Of a stretch of 64,000 nt of DNA, positions 25,154-37,349 are shown one piece after another. Origin of the DNA: Streptomyces fildesensis (lineage in GTDB: Bacteria; Actinomycetota; Actinomycetes; Streptomycetales; Streptomycetaceae); assembly GCF_016107395.1 (NCBI RefSeq), contig NZ_JAAIKO010000011.1:62001-126000 (forward strand), written 5' to 3'. The notes beneath the pieces are model-generated. The model ran no database searches and had not been told where the DNA came from. It was given only the letters and a program-made list of their open reading frames with translations. A program made the position numbers and the translations under genes. Within the stretch, counting starts at the first letter, position 1. The number at the start of each line of letters is the position of its first letter.

Positions 25154-28100
25154 TCAGCCGATGGTGAGTTGGGTGACCGAGTTGGCGGGGAAAGTGCGGG
25201 TGAAGGTGGCTCCCAGGCCGGTCACCGCGGTCGTGACCGGGGCGACGTGCCGGGGGTCGGTGATGGTGTTGGTGTCGGACGGATGGGCGGAGGTCAGCGT
25301 GACGGCGGTGCCGGTGGTCGGGACGGCCGCGCCGGCGCCCGTCAGGCGGACGGTGATCGACTGCGGATTGCCGCCCGGGTTCACGACCGTGACGTAGTAC
25401 TTCCCGGTGCTGGACGAGCGGCTGACCACCTGGTTGACGGTGCTGGTGCCGCTGTACGAGGCGGCCAGGATCTGGTCGCCGTGGGCGGCGGCCATCATCT
25501 GCTGGACGTAGGCGCTGGGAGAGCTGTAGCTGGTCGAGGCGTCGAAGGCGATCAGGTTGGTGTTCCACTGCACGCTGTTCACATTGGCCAGCAGCGGGGC
25601 GTACGCCTCCATCGCCACCACATCGGAATTGCGCTGCAGATTGGTGAGCCAGGAGGCGTCACCGATCGCGCCCGCCAGTGTCGGGGTCGGCCGGCCGACC
25701 TGGGAGGCCCACTCCCCCTCGAACACCTTCGGGCCGCTCCGCGAGTAGGTGTCGTAGGCGTTGGCGTTCGCGTTGAACCAGCCGGGCGAGCGGTAGTTGT
25801 GCAGGTCCAGGACATCGGGAGTGCGCGCGGAGACGGCGGTGGTGGCGATCAGCTTGAGCGCCGGGTAGGCGGCCCTGATGGCATCGTGGAACTGTGCGTA
25901 GCGGCCGTTGGCGCCGTCGTAACTGCCGGTGGTGTCGAACCAGTCCTCGTTGCCGATCTCGACGTACTTGAGGGGGAACGGCGCGGGGCGCCCGTCGGCG
26001 GCGCGCTTGGCCCCCCAGGGGGTCGTGACGGCGCCGGTGACGTACTGGATCTCGTCCAGGGCGTCCTGGACGTACGGTCCGAGCTGGTCCAGCGGGACGA
26101 CGTCGTGCTGCAGGGAGTACCCGGCGTAGACCCCCAGGAGGGGCTGGGCGCCGAGGTCTTCGCACCACTCGAGGTATTCCAGCAGGCCGAGGCCGTCCGT
26201 GGACCAGTAGCCCCAAGGGTCCTGGTGGCCGGGCCGGCTCTCGGTCGCGCCGAGGGTCTTCTTCCAGTCGAAGCGTTCGGCGACCGTGTTGCCCTCGAGG
26301 TAGTTGCCGCCCGGCAGCCGGATGAAGGAGGGCTTGAGGGCCTTCATCCTCTCCATCAGATCGACCCGCAGGCCGTTGGGGCGGTTGTTGTAGGTGGGCG
26401 GGAAGAGCGAGACGTTGCTCAGCCACAAGGTGGCTCCCGTCGCGCTCTCCGAGGAGAGCACGAAGCGGTTGGTGGAGCTGGTGGGAGCGCCGGCCGCGGT
26501 CTTCAGGGTGACGGTGTACTTCTTCCAGCCGCTCGTCAGGGCGGGGATGGTGGCCGTCGCGTACGGCGTGCCCGCGGTGCTCTCCAGGGAGAGCTTGAGC
26601 GGACCGGTGAAGCCGGGGGCGGCCTTGGCGTACAGCGAGGCGGTGTAGGTGGTGGACGGCTTGACGGGGATGCCCCAGAAGCCGCCGTTGGCGACCCCGG
26701 CCCGGTTGCCGGCCGTGGCCTTGGCCAGGGAGACCTTCAGCGAGCGGGTCAGCGCGGTGTTGAGCGGGTTCGCCGTGTCCAGCGTGATGCTCGCCGAGCC
26801 GCCGGTGGAGCTGACGGCGGACCACGAGTCCGGGTTGCCACTGGCCATCAGGGAGCGGTTCTGCAGCAGTTCGCCGTACAGGCCGCCCTCGCCCGAGTGG
26901 TTGATGTCCTCGGTCATCAGGCCGAAGAAGTCACTGGGCAGTGCGTGCGCGGCGGTGCCCGCGTCGACGGAGAGGGTGCCGTTGCCCTGGCCGAGGATCG
27001 TCTCCAGCTCGGGAGCGGTGACCGGATGGTCGTGGATCACCACGTCGTCGATGGTGGCGTCGGCGAAGTCGGCCGGGTTGCCGTTGAACCTGCCGCGGCC
27101 GACCGCTGTGCCCGCGGACGCCTTCCACGGAGTGGCGTAGGCGACCGTGGACTGCAGGATGCCGTTGACGTACAGCCTCAGTTGACCGGACGCGTTGTCG
27201 CTGACGCCGGTGAGATGGTACCAGGTGCCGGTGCTGGGCGCGGCCGTCGCGTCGGCGTGGCGCGCGGTGGCCGTGGAGCTGTCCGACGCCAACCGAGTGA
27301 AGGCGAACTTTCCGGTGTCGCCCCGCAGTTGTAGATAGAAGCCGGAGACGGCGGTCCCGTCCGCGCTCACGAAGGTCTGATACCCGGTGAGGGTGTTGAG
27401 CTTGACCCAGGCCGAGACCGAGAACGGCTGCGAGGTGTCCGTCGCGGCGGTGGCGGCGGTCGCGGACGAGGCGGCGGTCCCGTTGGACCGCAGCGCATGG
27501 CCACCGGTCCTGCCGGTGGTCCACGCGGCCGTCGCGCCCAGGGTGAGGGGGTGGCCGTGGCCGGAGTCGTCCGCGGCGGTGGTTCCGGTGCCCGCTTCGA
27601 ACGCCCAGTGCGCGCGCTGGTCCAGTGCGGTCACCGCGGACGCGGCGAGCGCCCCCGTGTAGAACCGCAGGTCGTCCACGCCTCCGTTGAGGAAGTCCAC
27701 CGGAGTGCCGGCGTATTTGCCGCGGCCGACCACCGCGTGCCCGGCGGCCTTCCACGGGGCGGTGTACGCGACGGTCGTCTGCAACGCGCCGTTGACGTAG
27801 AGCGCGAGCGTGCCGGCCGCGGCGTCCTGGACCCCGGTGAGGTGGTACCAGGTACCGACGGCCGGAGTGTCGACGGCGGCTGCGACGGCGGCCGCCCCGG
27901 GGGTGTCGGAGGGCAGCCGGGCGAAGGCGAACGTCCCGGTGTCGCCACGCAGTCCGAGGTAGAAGCCGCTGACCTCACTGCCGTCGATGCTGACGGCGGT
28001 CTGGTAACCGTCGGTGTTGTTGAGCTTCACCCAGGCGGAGACACTGAACGAGGCGGAGGTGTCGACGATCGGGGCACCGAGGTCGATGTTGCCGGTGCCG

Positions 28101-28384
28101 GTGCCGTTCGTCGCGACGCTCCCGGCTCCCACCTGTCCAGCCACGTGGGTGGCTCCGGCCCCGAGGCTGCCCGGGTGGGCGCCACTCGAGTCGTCGGCCG
28201 CCGTGCTGCCGGTGGCCTCGTCCAGGGCCCAGTGTCCGGCGAGGGCGGTGTCGGCTGCCGCGGGGGTGGCCGCGAGGGGGACGAACGCGACGGTGAGGAG
28301 CGCCGCGCTCGTGGCGAGGACGGCAGCGGTACGCAGCCGTTGCCGGTGATGGCGGCGTGGCAGAAGGGATCTGGTGAAGTGCAT
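25154..28384 (-). CDS. Secreted GH51 alpha-L-arabinofuranosidase with two LamG-like domains
   Basis: A 1,076-residue exported enzyme releasing terminal arabinofuranose from arabinan or arabinoxylan. Layout: signal peptide to about residue 45 (ATPAAAD); two duplicated concanavalin-A/LamG-like modules at roughly 45-255 and 256-465 (each with SFSVSAWVKLN, GTWYHLTGV, LYVNG motifs); then the GH51 region starting at SDFFGLMTEDINHSGEGG, an embedded CBM4-like beta-sandwich, the barrel with YVEIGNEDW (acid/base about E813) and FEGEW (nucleophile about E891), and a C-terminal beta-domain. It is last in the arabinose operon, 178 bp after the permease stop. Most GH51 enzymes are cytoplasmic; the signal peptide and the duplicated modules imply action on polymeric substrate outside the cell. 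Confidence 0.9.
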   Translation of the reverse strand: MHFTRSLLPRRHHRQRLRTAAVLATSAALLTVAFVPLAATPAAADTALAGHWALDEATGSTAADDSSGAHPGSLGAGATHVAGQVGAGSVATNGTGTGNIDLGAPIVDTSASFSVSAWVKLNNTDGYQTAVSIDGSEVSGFYLGLRGDTGTFAFARLPSDTPGAAAVAAAVDTPAVGTWYHLTGVQDAAAGTLALYVNGALQTTVAYTAPWKAAGHAVVGRGKYAGTPVDFLNGGVDDLRFYTGALAASAVTALDQRAHWAFEAGTGTTAADDSGHGHPLTLGATAAWTTGRTGGHALRSNGTAASSATAATAATDTSQPFSVSAWVKLNTLTGYQTFVSADGTAVSGFYLQLRGDTGKFAFTRLASDSSTATARHADATAAPSTGTWYHLTGVSDNASGQLRLYVNGILQSTVAYATPWKASAGTAVGRGRFNGNPADFADATIDDVVIHDHPVTAPELETILGQGNGTLSVDAGTAAHALPSDFFGLMTEDINHSGEGGLYGELLQNRSLMASGNPDSWSAVSSTGGSASITLDTANPLNTALTRSLKVSLAKATAGNRAGVANGGFWGIPVKPSTTYTASLYAKAAPGFTGPLKLSLESTAGTPYATATIPALTSGWKKYTVTLKTAAGAPTSSTNRFVLSSESATGATLWLSNVSLFPPTYNNRPNGLRVDLMERMKALKPSFIRLPGGNYLEGNTVAERFDWKKTLGATESRPGHQDPWGYWSTDGLGLLEYLEWCEDLGAQPLLGVYAGYSLQHDVVPLDQLGPYVQDALDEIQYVTGAVTTPWGAKRAADGRPAPFPLKYVEIGNEDWFDTTGSYDGANGRYAQFHDAIRAAYPALKLIATTAVSARTPDVLDLHNYRSPGWFNANANAYDTYSRSGPKVFEGEWASQVGRPTPTLAGAIGDASWLTNLQRNSDVVAMEAYAPLLANVNSVQWNTNLIAFDASTSYSSPSAYVQQMMAAAHGDQILAASYSGTSTVNQVVSRSSSTGKYYVTVVNPGGNPQSITVRLTGAGAAVPTTGTAVTLTSAHPSDTNTITDPRHVAPVTTAVTGLGATFTRTFPANSVTQLTIG

Positions 28385-28562
28385 GGGTCTCCCTTGAACG
28401 GTGGGGAAGGGTGGATTCCATGGCGCGGGACGTGCTGGTGGGGTCTGGGCCCGACGGGGTGGCGGGCGGATGTTCGTCCCCGTGCCGCACGACCGCGCGG
28501 GTCAGGACCGCGCGGCCGTGCGGCCACTCGTCGTCCGGCCGCTCAAGCGCGCTGACGAAATG

Positions 28563-29573
28563 TCAGGCGCGTCGGCGGGACGTCATCAGGCGCTGCAGCA
28601 GGACGAAGGCGAACAGCAGCGTGCCGACCGCGATCTTCGTCCACCAGGAGCTGAGCGTGCCTTCGAAGGTGATGATGGTCTTGATGACGCCGAGGACGAG
28701 GACGCCCAGCAGGGTGCCCAGGACGTAGCCGGAGCCGCCGGCCAGGATCGTCCCGCCGATCACCACGGCGGCGATCGCGTCGAGCTCCGTCCCGACCAGG
28801 TGCAGGCTGTACCCGGACAGCGTGTAGAGCGTGAACAGCACTCCGCCCAGGGCCGAGCACAGCCCGCTGACGGTGTAGGCGCGGATCACCGTCCGGCCGA
28901 CCGGGACCCCCATCAGCAGCGCCGACTGGGCGTTGCCGCCGACCGCGTACACCGCGCGGCCGAACCCCGTGTAGTGCAGCGTCAGGAACGCGACGGCGAC
29001 GACGGCCAGCGCGATGACCACCGACCAGGAGATGAACACGCCGCCGGGGAAGGTGACATGGGACTGCGCCAGGGTGGTGAAGACCGGGTCGTCGATCGGG
29101 ATCGCGTTGGTGCTGATCAGGTAGCACAGGCCCCGGGCGAAGAACATCCCGGCCAGTGTCGCGATGAAGGGCTGCACCTCGAAGTGGTGGATGGCGTAGC
29201 CCATGGCGCCACCGATCAGGCCGCCGGCCGCCAGGACCAGCGGGATGACCAGGGCCGGCGGCCATCCGTGCTGCTCGACGAGCGTGGCGCACAGCATCGT
29301 GGAGAGCGCGGCGACGGCTCCGACCGAGAGATCGATGCCGCCGGTGAGGATCACGAACGTCATGCCGACGGCGATGACCAGCAGGAACGCGTTGTCCACG
29401 AAGAGGTTGGCGATGGTCTGGCCGGCCAGGAAGTCCAGGTAGCGGTAGTTGCCCGCTTCGAGGGTCAGCGCGAACAGGACAGCGGTGGCCATGACCGGGA
29501 CGTAGTCGCGGTGCTGGGCCAGAAAGGTGCGGACGCCGCGGCCGGCGGCGGCGCGGGGCTGGGTCGTACTCAT
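28563..29573 (-). CDS. YjfF-like sugar ABC transporter permease
   Basis: A 336-residue permease of the ribose/galactofuranose class (BPD_transp_2), with eight to ten hydrophobic segments and the conserved GGIDLSVGAVAALS stretch. The C-terminal GGTILAGGSGYVLGTLLGVLVLG matches YjfF/RbsC proteins. Its ATG overlaps the preceding stop by four bases. It would form the pore together with the 29570 protein for an arabinose-type sugar. Confidence 0.88.
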   Translation of the reverse strand: MSTTQPRAAAGRGVRTFLAQHRDYVPVMATAVLFALTLEAGNYRYLDFLAGQTIANLFVDNAFLLVIAVGMTFVILTGGIDLSVGAVAALSTMLCATLVEQHGWPPALVIPLVLAAGGLIGGAMGYAIHHFEVQPFIATLAGMFFARGLCYLISTNAIPIDDPVFTTLAQSHVTFPGGVFISWSVVIALAVVAVAFLTLHYTGFGRAVYAVGGNAQSALLMGVPVGRTVIRAYTVSGLCSALGGVLFTLYTLSGYSLHLVGTELDAIAAVVIGGTILAGGSGYVLGTLLGVLVLGVIKTIITFEGTLSSWWTKIAVGTLLFAFVLLQRLMTSRRRA

Positions 29574-30696
29574 AGGGTGGTCGCCTCCTTCGGGCTCTGG
29601 GCGGCGCTAGCCGGTGTGCTGCTCCGGGAGCTGCCGGTGCTCGTCGCGGTGCCGGCCGCGGGTGCGCCGACGCCCGTGTCCGAGCGGCGGGGCAGTTTGC
29701 GCGACAGCACCTTGGCGCGGAACGCCGGGGACTGCAGCAGACAGACCGCCATGACGACCAGCGCCTTGAACACCAGCGTCGACTCGGGCGGCACGCCGAC
29801 GGTGTAGACCGTGGTGGAGAGCGTCTGGATGACGAGGGCGCCGATGGCGGTCCCGCCGAGGTGGAAACGGCCCCCGGTGAGTGAGGTCCCGCCGATGACC
29901 ACGGCGAGGATCGCGTCGAGCTCGATCCACAGGCCCGCGTTGTTCCCGTCGGCGGCGGCCACGTTGGAGCTGACCATCAGTCCGGCGCCGGCCGCGCACA
30001 GCGCACAGAACGCGTAGACCGCGATCGTGAGGCCCCGGGCCCGGATGCCGACCAGCCGGCTGGCCTCCCGGTTTCCGCCGACCGATTCGAGCAGCAGCCC
30101 GAGTGCGGTGCGCCGGACGACGAGGCCGGTCAGTACGAGCACCGCCGCGGCGATCACCACGGAGAGGGGGAGACCGAGTTCGTACCCGCCCCCGATCAGG
30201 TGGTAGGGCTCGCTGTTGACGGTGACGATCCGGCCGCTGGTGATCATCTGTGCGACGCCGCGCCCCGCCACCATCAGGATCAGGGTGGCGATGATCGGCT
30301 GCATGCCGATCCCGGCGACCAGCACGCCGTTCCACACCCCCAGAGCGACGCACACGCCGAGCGCCAGCAGTACTGCGACGACGACACCACCCACACTCTG
30401 CTGGTCGGCGAGGTCGCTGATGTTCAGGCAGGCGACGGCGCCGGAGATGGCGACGACCGCGCCGACCGACAGGTCGATCCCGCCGATGGCGATGACCAGG
30501 GTCATGCCGAGGGCGACCAGCAGCAGCGGGGAGCCGAGCCGCAGGATGTCGACAAGACTGCCGAAGAGATGGCCGTCACGGATCTGGATCGAGAAGAAGT
30601 CGGGGGTATAGGCGACGTTGGTCACCAGCAGGGCGGCCAGCAGCGCGAGAGGCCAGAACAGCCGGTGGCCGGCCAGCCTGGCGACGGTGGGCGGCA

Positions 30697-30697
<1 letters not shown>
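29570..30697 (-). CDS. YtfT-like sugar ABC transporter permease
   Basis: A 375-residue RbsC/YtfT-type permease (GGIDLSVGAVVAISGAVA, GGTSLTGGRFHLGGTAIGALVIQ). A Ser/Ala/Pro-rich tail extends the C-terminus beyond the last membrane helix. The ATG shares one base with the ATPase stop at 30697. Having two different permeases in tandem is typical of the YtfQRT-YjfF galactofuranose system and its actinobacterial arabinose relatives. Confidence 0.88.
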
Positions 30698-32226
<1,529 letters not shown>

Positions 32227-32324
32227 GGGAGCTCCTCTCCTCGGGCCGCTGGTCGGCTCCGGCCGGGTCCGGGGCGCCCGCCTGGGGCGCCCCCGTCCCG
32301 GATCGCCGGAGCAGTACTGGCAGA

Positions 32325-33353
32325 TCAGTACTGGCGGTTGGGGAGTTCGGCAGCTGCCTTGTCCTTGGTGAAGACGCCTTCCTTGGACTCGACCCGGGCC
32401 GGCACCTCGGCCTTGTCCTTGAGCTTCCGCACGAGATCCATGACCTGCGGGCCGATCAGCGGATTGCACTCGACGACGACCTCGATCTTGCCGTCGACCA
32501 TCGCCTGGAAGGCGTCCTTGACCCCGTCGATCGAGACGATGCGGATGTCCTTGCCGGGCTTGAGACCCGCCTCCTCGATCGCCTGGATGGCGCCCATCGC
32601 CATGTCGTCGTTGTGCGCGAAGAGGATGTTGATGTCCTTGTGCGCCTTCAGGAAGGCCGTCATGACCTCCTTGCCCTTGGCCCGGGTGAAGTCACCGGTC
32701 TGGTCCGCGACCAGCTTGAACCGGGGGTCCTTCAGGACCAGGTCCTCGAACCCCTTCTTGCGGTCGATCGCCGGGGCGGAGCCGGTGGTGCCTTCGAGCT
32801 CCGCTATGTTCACCGTGCCGGTCCCGCTCTTCTCCGCGTCGACCAGCCACTGGCCGGCGGCGGTCCCCTCCTTGACGAAATCCGACCCGATGAAGGTCTT
32901 GTAGAGGGTCTTGTCCTGGGTGTCGATCGCCCGGTCGGTGAGTATCACCGGGATGCCGGCGGCCTTGGCTTCCTTCAGTACGGTGTCCCAGCCCGTGACG
33001 ACCACCGGTGAGAAGCCGATGACGTCCACCTTCTGCTGGATGAAGGTGCGGATCGCGGCGATCTGGTTCTCCTGCTTCTGCTGCGCGTCGGAGAACTTGA
33101 GCTCGAAGCCGGCGGCCTTCGCCGCGTCCTGGATGGACTTGGTGTTGGCGGCACGCCAGCCGCTCTCGGATCCGACCTGGGAGAATCCGAAGACCAGCTT
33201 CTTGGCGCCGTTCGCGTCCGTGCCGCTGCCGGCGGGTGCCTTCTTGCCCGCCCCGCCGCAGGCGGCGAGGGACATGCACAGCGCGACGGCCAGAAGGGTC
33301 GCGGCGGTCTTGCGCGTACGGGGTCTTGCTGGGGTGGTGGCAGTGAGGGACAT
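32325..33353 (-). CDS. YtfQ-like sugar-binding lipoprotein
   Basis: A 342-residue periplasmic-binding protein of the ribose/galactofuranose type. Signal peptide and lipobox MSLAAC are at the N-terminus. Core motifs are FGFSQVGSESGWRAANTKSI, ILTDRAIDT and ILFAHNDDMAMGAIQAIEEAGLKPG, all close to YtfQ. Position directly after araBDA and before the transporter genes suggests arabinose or arabinofuranose as ligand; galactofuranose cannot be excluded. Confidence 0.9.
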   Translation of the reverse strand: MSLTATTPARPRTRKTAATLLAVALCMSLAACGGAGKKAPAGSGTDANGAKKLVFGFSQVGSESGWRAANTKSIQDAAKAAGFELKFSDAQQKQENQIAAIRTFIQQKVDVIGFSPVVVTGWDTVLKEAKAAGIPVILTDRAIDTQDKTLYKTFIGSDFVKEGTAAGQWLVDAEKSGTGTVNIAELEGTTGSAPAIDRKKGFEDLVLKDPRFKLVADQTGDFTRAKGKEVMTAFLKAHKDINILFAHNDDMAMGAIQAIEEAGLKPGKDIRIVSIDGVKDAFQAMVDGKIEVVVECNPLIGPQVMDLVRKLKDKAEVPARVESKEGVFTKDKAAAELPNRQY

Positions 33354-33432
33354 CGTGCACTCTCCTTTGAGGCGGGAAAAACCCTGCGATGTATGACCTG
33401 GGTGGTACGCCTGCGATGTCGGCCGAAGCCGC

Positions 33433-34938
33433 TCAGAAACCTCGCGCCAGACGGTGGTACGCCTGGTTCCAGCGGATCTCCTTGGTGAACTGGCGGATCG
33501 TGGTCTCCGCGTCGATGACCAGGAGTTCCGCTCCGGCCATCTCCGAAAAGTCCTCGAGCTCCTCCGTGCCGACGGCGCTGGAGAGCACGGTGTGGTGCGG
33601 GCCGCCGGCCGTGAGCCACGCCTCGGTCGAGGTCCGCAGGTCGGGCTGCGGCTTCCACACCGCGTGCGCCACGGGGAGATTCGGCAGCGGCTCGGCGGCG
33701 GTGACCACGTCGATCTCGTTGGCGACCAGCCGGAACCGGGCCCCCATGTCGGCGAGGCCGACGACCACCGCCGGGCCCGGGGCGGCTTCGAAGACCAGCC
33801 GGACCGGGTCCTCCCGGCCGCCGATGCCCAAGGGATGGATCTCGCACGAGGGGACCTCGGCGGCGATCGACGGACAGACCTCGAGCATGTGCGCGCCGAG
33901 GATGACCTCCTGCCCCGCCTCCAGGTGGTACGTGTAGTCCTCCATGAACGAGGTCCCTCCGGGCAGACCGGCGGACATCGCCTTCAGCGTGCGCAGCAGC
34001 GCCGCGGTCTTCCAGTCCCCCTCGCCGCCGAAGCCATAGCCGTCCGCCATCAGGCGCTGCACGGCCAGACCGGGCAGCTGGCGCAGCCCTCCGAGGTCCT
34101 CGAAGTTGGTGGTGAACGCCTGGAAACCGCCGTCGGTGAGGAACTCGCGCATGCCGAGTTCGATCCGCGCCGCGTACCGCAGCGCGTCGTGCCGCTCCGC
34201 TCCTGAGCGCAGCTCCGGCGCGACCCGGTAGGTCTCCTGGTACTCCTTGGTCAGCTCGGTGACATCAGCGTCGGTCACCGCGTCGACCACGTCGACCAGG
34301 TCGTTGACGCCGTAGGTGTTGACCGAGACGCCGAACCGCAGCTGCGCCTCGACCTTGTCGCCCTCGGTGACCGCGACGTCCCGCATGTTGTCGCCGAACC
34401 GTGCCACCCGCAGGCTGCGCAGCGCCGCATGACCGACCGCGGCACGGGCCCAGGACCCGATCCGCAGGGCCACCGACGGGTCGCTGACGTGCCCGGCGAC
34501 CGTCTTGCGGGCCACCCCGAGACGGGACTGGATGTACCCGAACTCACGGTCCCCGTGCGCCGCTTGGTTGAGGTTCATGAAGTCCATGTCGATGGAGCCC
34601 CACGGCAGCGCCCTGTTGGCCTGGGTGTGCAGGTGCAGCATCGGCTTGCGGAGGGCGTCGAGGCCGGCGATCCACATCTTGGCCGGGGAGAACGTGTGCA
34701 TCCAGGCGACCACCCCGACGCAGTCGTCGGCGGCGTTGGCGTCGAGGCAGACCCGCCGGATCGCTTCCGCGTCGGTGAGTACAGGCAGCCACACCACCCG
34801 GACCGCGATGTCCGGGCCGTCGTTGAGTGCCTCGGCGATCTGCTGGGACTGTTCGGCGACCTGCCGGAGGGTGTCCTGCCCGTAGAGTCCCTGGCTTCCG
34901 GTGAGGAACCAGACTTCGCGGCCTTCGAGCGACTTCAT
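33433..34938 (-). CDS. araA: L-arabinose isomerase
   Basis: Converts L-arabinose to L-ribulose in the cytoplasm. The protein has 501 residues, the usual AraA length. The active-site residues known from the E. coli enzyme are visible in order: Glu in [11 protein letters not shown], Glu in [11 protein letters not shown], His in LGAHMLEV and His in [13 protein letters not shown] at 34938 has aaggagt six bases upstream and overlaps the araD stop as ATGA; the longer frame to 35082 is a shadow. It is the third gene of the araBDA series. Confidence 0.96.
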   Translation of the reverse strand: MKSLEGREVWFLTGSQGLYGQDTLRQVAEQSQQIAEALNDGPDIAVRVVWLPVLTDAEAIRRVCLDANAADDCVGVVAWMHTFSPAKMWIAGLDALRKPMLHLHTQANRALPWGSIDMDFMNLNQAAHGDREFGYIQSRLGVARKTVAGHVSDPSVALRIGSWARAAVGHAALRSLRVARFGDNMRDVAVTEGDKVEAQLRFGVSVNTYGVNDLVDVVDAVTDADVTELTKEYQETYRVAPELRSGAERHDALRYAARIELGMREFLTDGGFQAFTTNFEDLGGLRQLPGLAVQRLMADGYGFGGEGDWKTAALLRTLKAMSAGLPGGTSFMEDYTYHLEAGQEVILGAHMLEVCPSIAAEVPSCEIHPLGIGGREDPVRLVFEAAPGPAVVVGLADMGARFRLVANEIDVVTAAEPLPNLPVAHAVWKPQPDLRTSTEAWLTAGGPHHTVLSSAVGTEELEDFSEMAGAELLVIDAETTIRQFTKEIRWNQAYHRLARGF

Positions 34939-35636
34939 TCCTGGACTCCTTCGCGGCCGGCGGGCTGCTGGCCGTATACGTTCTGATAGCGGTCGTAGAG
35001 CGAGTCGATGTCCGGTGCGGCGATGCCCACCGGTTCCCCGAGCTGTCGGGAGATGTGAACGGTGCGGGCCACGTCCTCGCACATCACGGCCGCCTTGACG
35101 GCTGCCTTCGCGTCCTTGCCGATGGTGAACACGCCGTGGCTCTGCATCAGCACGGCGGGCGATCGGTGGCCCTTGAGGGTGGCGACGATGCCCTGGCCGA
35201 TCGAGTCGTCGCCGATCAGCGCGAACGGGCCGACGGGTATCTCCGCGCCGAACTCGTCCGCCATCGCGGTGACGACGCAGGGCACCGCCTCACCGCGGGC
35301 CGCCCAGCCGGTGGCGTACGTGGAGTGCGTGTGCACCACGCCCCCCACCTCGGGCATGTTGCGGTAGACGTAGGCGTGGGCGGCGGTGTCCGAGGACGGG
35401 TTGTGCGTACCTTCGACGACCTTGCCGTACAGATCGCAGACGATCATGTTCTCGGGCGTCAGGTCGTCGTAGGAGACACCGCTGGGCTTGATGACCATCA
35501 GGTCGTGGCCCGGTACGCGGGCCGAGACGTTGCCCGCCGTCCACACCACGAGCTGGTAGCGGACGAGTTCCTGGTGCAGATCACTGACCTGCTGGCGAAT
35601 CAGCTGGATCGCGGGGTCGATCGTGGGGTCGGTCAT
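34935..35636 (-). CDS. araD: L-ribulose-5-phosphate 4-epimerase
   Basis: A 233-residue class II aldolase/epimerase that converts L-ribulose-5-phosphate into D-xylulose-5-phosphate. Family motifs are [29 protein letters not shown], the zinc-binding [11 protein letters not shown] and the later [17 protein letters not shown]. It is flanked by araA (overlapping stop) and araB (21 bp upstream), giving the order B-D-A. Confidence 0.95.
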   Translation of the reverse strand: MTDPTIDPAIQLIRQQVSDLHQELVRYQLVVWTAGNVSARVPGHDLMVIKPSGVSYDDLTPENMIVCDLYGKVVEGTHNPSSDTAAHAYVYRNMPEVGGVVHTHSTYATGWAARGEAVPCVVTAMADEFGAEIPVGPFALIGDDSIGQGIVATLKGHRSPAVLMQSHGVFTIGKDAKAAVKAAVMCEDVARTVHISRQLGEPVGIAAPDIDSLYDRYQNVYGQQPAGREGVQE

Positions 35637-35657
35637 GATGGCGGCCTTCCGTACGGG

Positions 35658-37349
35658 TCAGTTGGCGACAGAGGTGCTGGTCTCGTTGCGCAACTCGCGC
35701 AGTCGGTGCAGCACGCCCCTGTGCTCGCCGCCGAGCAGGTCGTGCAGGGCGCGGTACTCGGCGAACAGCCGGTCGTACGCGTCGGCACGGGCCGCGTCCG
35801 GGAGGTACCGGTCACGGTGCACCCGCCCCATCGCCTCGGCCGCGGCCGGCACGTTCTCGTACGCCCCGGCCGCCACCGCCGCGTGGATGGCGGAGCCCAG
35901 CGCCGGCGCCTGTTCGGAGGCGGCGACGCTCAGCGGACGGCGCAGCACGTCCGCGTAGATCTGCATCAGCAGCGCGTTCCTGGTGAGGCCTCCGGCCACC
36001 GTGAAGCGGGTGACGGGGACGCCGGACTTCTCGAAGGCCTCGACGATGACCCGGGTGCCGAAGGCGGTCGACTCGAGCAGCGCGCGGTAGATGTCCGGCG
36101 GCCGGGTGGCCAGCGTGGCACCGACCAGCACTCCGGAGAGCCGGTGGTCGACCAGCACCGAGCGGTTGCCGTTCCACCAGTCGAGCGCCACCAGGCCGTG
36201 CCCGCCGACCGGTTGACCGGCGGCCAGCCGGGTCAGCAGCTCGTGCACGCTGATGTCCTCGGCGACGGCCTGTTCGTGGAAGACGGGCGGGACACCGTGC
36301 TCGACGTACCAACCGAAGATGTCGCCGACGCCGCTCTGCCCGGCTTCGTAACCCCACAGCCCGTCGACCACTCCCCCGTCGACCACCCCGCACATGCCGG
36401 GGACCTCGGCCACCTGCTCGCCGTTGAGGATGTGGCAGGTGGAGGTGCCCATGACGGCGAGCAGCTCGCCGGGTCCGGCCGACCGTGCCGCCGGGGCGGT
36501 GACATGGGCGTCCACGTTGCCGACCGCGACGGCGATGCCTTCGGGCAGTCCCGTCCAGGCGGCGGCCCGGGCCGTCAGGCCGCCGGCCCGGCCGCCCAGC
36601 GGGGAGAGCGGGTGCTCCAGCCTGGTCCGCGCGAAGTCCGCGAAGCCGGGGTTGAGAGCGGCCAGGTACCCGGTCGACGGGTAGCCACCGTTCTGGTGGA
36701 TCCCCTTGTATCCGGCCGTACAGGTGTTGCGGGTCTCGACGCCGGTGAGCTGCCAGACGATCCAGTCCGCCGCCTCGATCCAGCGGTCCGTGCGTCCGTA
36801 GGTGTCCGGGTCCTCCTCCAGCACCTGGAGGGCCTTGGCATACTGCCACTCGGAGGAGATCAGACCGCCGTAACGGGCGATCCAGTCCTCACCGCGCTCA
36901 TGGGCCAGCGCGGTGATCCGGTCGGCCTGGGGCTGGGCCGCATGGTGCTTCCATAGCTTCGGCCAGGCGTGCGGCCGGGATCCCAGCTCCGGACGGAGGC
37001 AGAGCGGGGTGCCGTCGGCGCTGGTGGGAAGGCAGGTGGAGGCCGTGAAGTCGGTGCCGATGCCGATCACCGTGGCGGGGTCGATCCCGGCGGCGGCGAT
37101 GGCCTCGGGGACGGCTCGCCGGATCACGTCCAGCCAGTCCTCGGGATGCTGGAGCGCCCAGTCCGGTGGAAGCGGGGCGTCGGTACCGGGCAACCGGTCG
37201 TCGATCACCGCGTGTGCGTACGCATGGACGGCGCTGCCGACTTCGGCACCGTCCGAGACGCGGACGACGACGGCGCGGCCGGAGAGCGTGCCGTAGTCGA
37301 TCCCCAGGACATAGCCGGGCCGAGAGGAATTGTTAGCGTTAACACTCAT
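35658..37349 (-). CDS. araB: L-ribulokinase
   Basis: A 563-residue FGGY-family kinase phosphorylating L-ribulose. It begins with the ATP-binding GIDYGTLSGRAVVV segment, shows GTDFTAST and the C-terminal FTVAGGLTRNALLMQIYADVL plus EQAPALGSAIHAAVA. ATG at 37349 gives the standard length; an upstream frame to 37478 has no binding site. A LacI-type operator covers codons 2-7, which is unusual and should block either initiation of transcription or elongation. First gene of the arabinose operon. Confidence 0.95.
   Translation of the reverse strand: MSVNANNSSRPGYVLGIDYGTLSGRAVVVRVSDGAEVGSAVHAYAHAVIDDRLPGTDAPLPPDWALQHPEDWLDVIRRAVPEAIAAAGIDPATVIGIGTDFTASTCLPTSADGTPLCLRPELGSRPHAWPKLWKHHAAQPQADRITALAHERGEDWIARYGGLISSEWQYAKALQVLEEDPDTYGRTDRWIEAADWIVWQLTGVETRNTCTAGYKGIHQNGGYPSTGYLAALNPGFADFARTRLEHPLSPLGGRAGGLTARAAAWTGLPEGIAVAVGNVDAHVTAPAARSAGPGELLAVMGTSTCHILNGEQVAEVPGMCGVVDGGVVDGLWGYEAGQSGVGDIFGWYVEHGVPPVFHEQAVAEDISVHELLTRLAAGQPVGGHGLVALDWWNGNRSVLVDHRLSGVLVGATLATRPPDIYRALLESTAFGTRVIVEAFEKSGVPVTRFTVAGGLTRNALLMQIYADVLRRPLSVAASEQAPALGSAIHAAVAAGAYENVPAAAEAMGRVHRDRYLPDAARADAYDRLFAEYRALHDLLGGEHRGVLHRLRELRNETSTSVAN
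37331..37344. promoter_or_regulatory. AraR/LacI-type operator inside the araB start
   Basis: tgttagcgttaaca is TGTTA-GCGT-TAACA with exact 5-bp arms, overlapping codons 2-7 of araB. The identical 14 bases, plus two flanking bases, recur at 40753 in front of the second arabinose-type transporter. Shared sequence and gene content point to one arabinose repressor. Confidence 0.8.
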
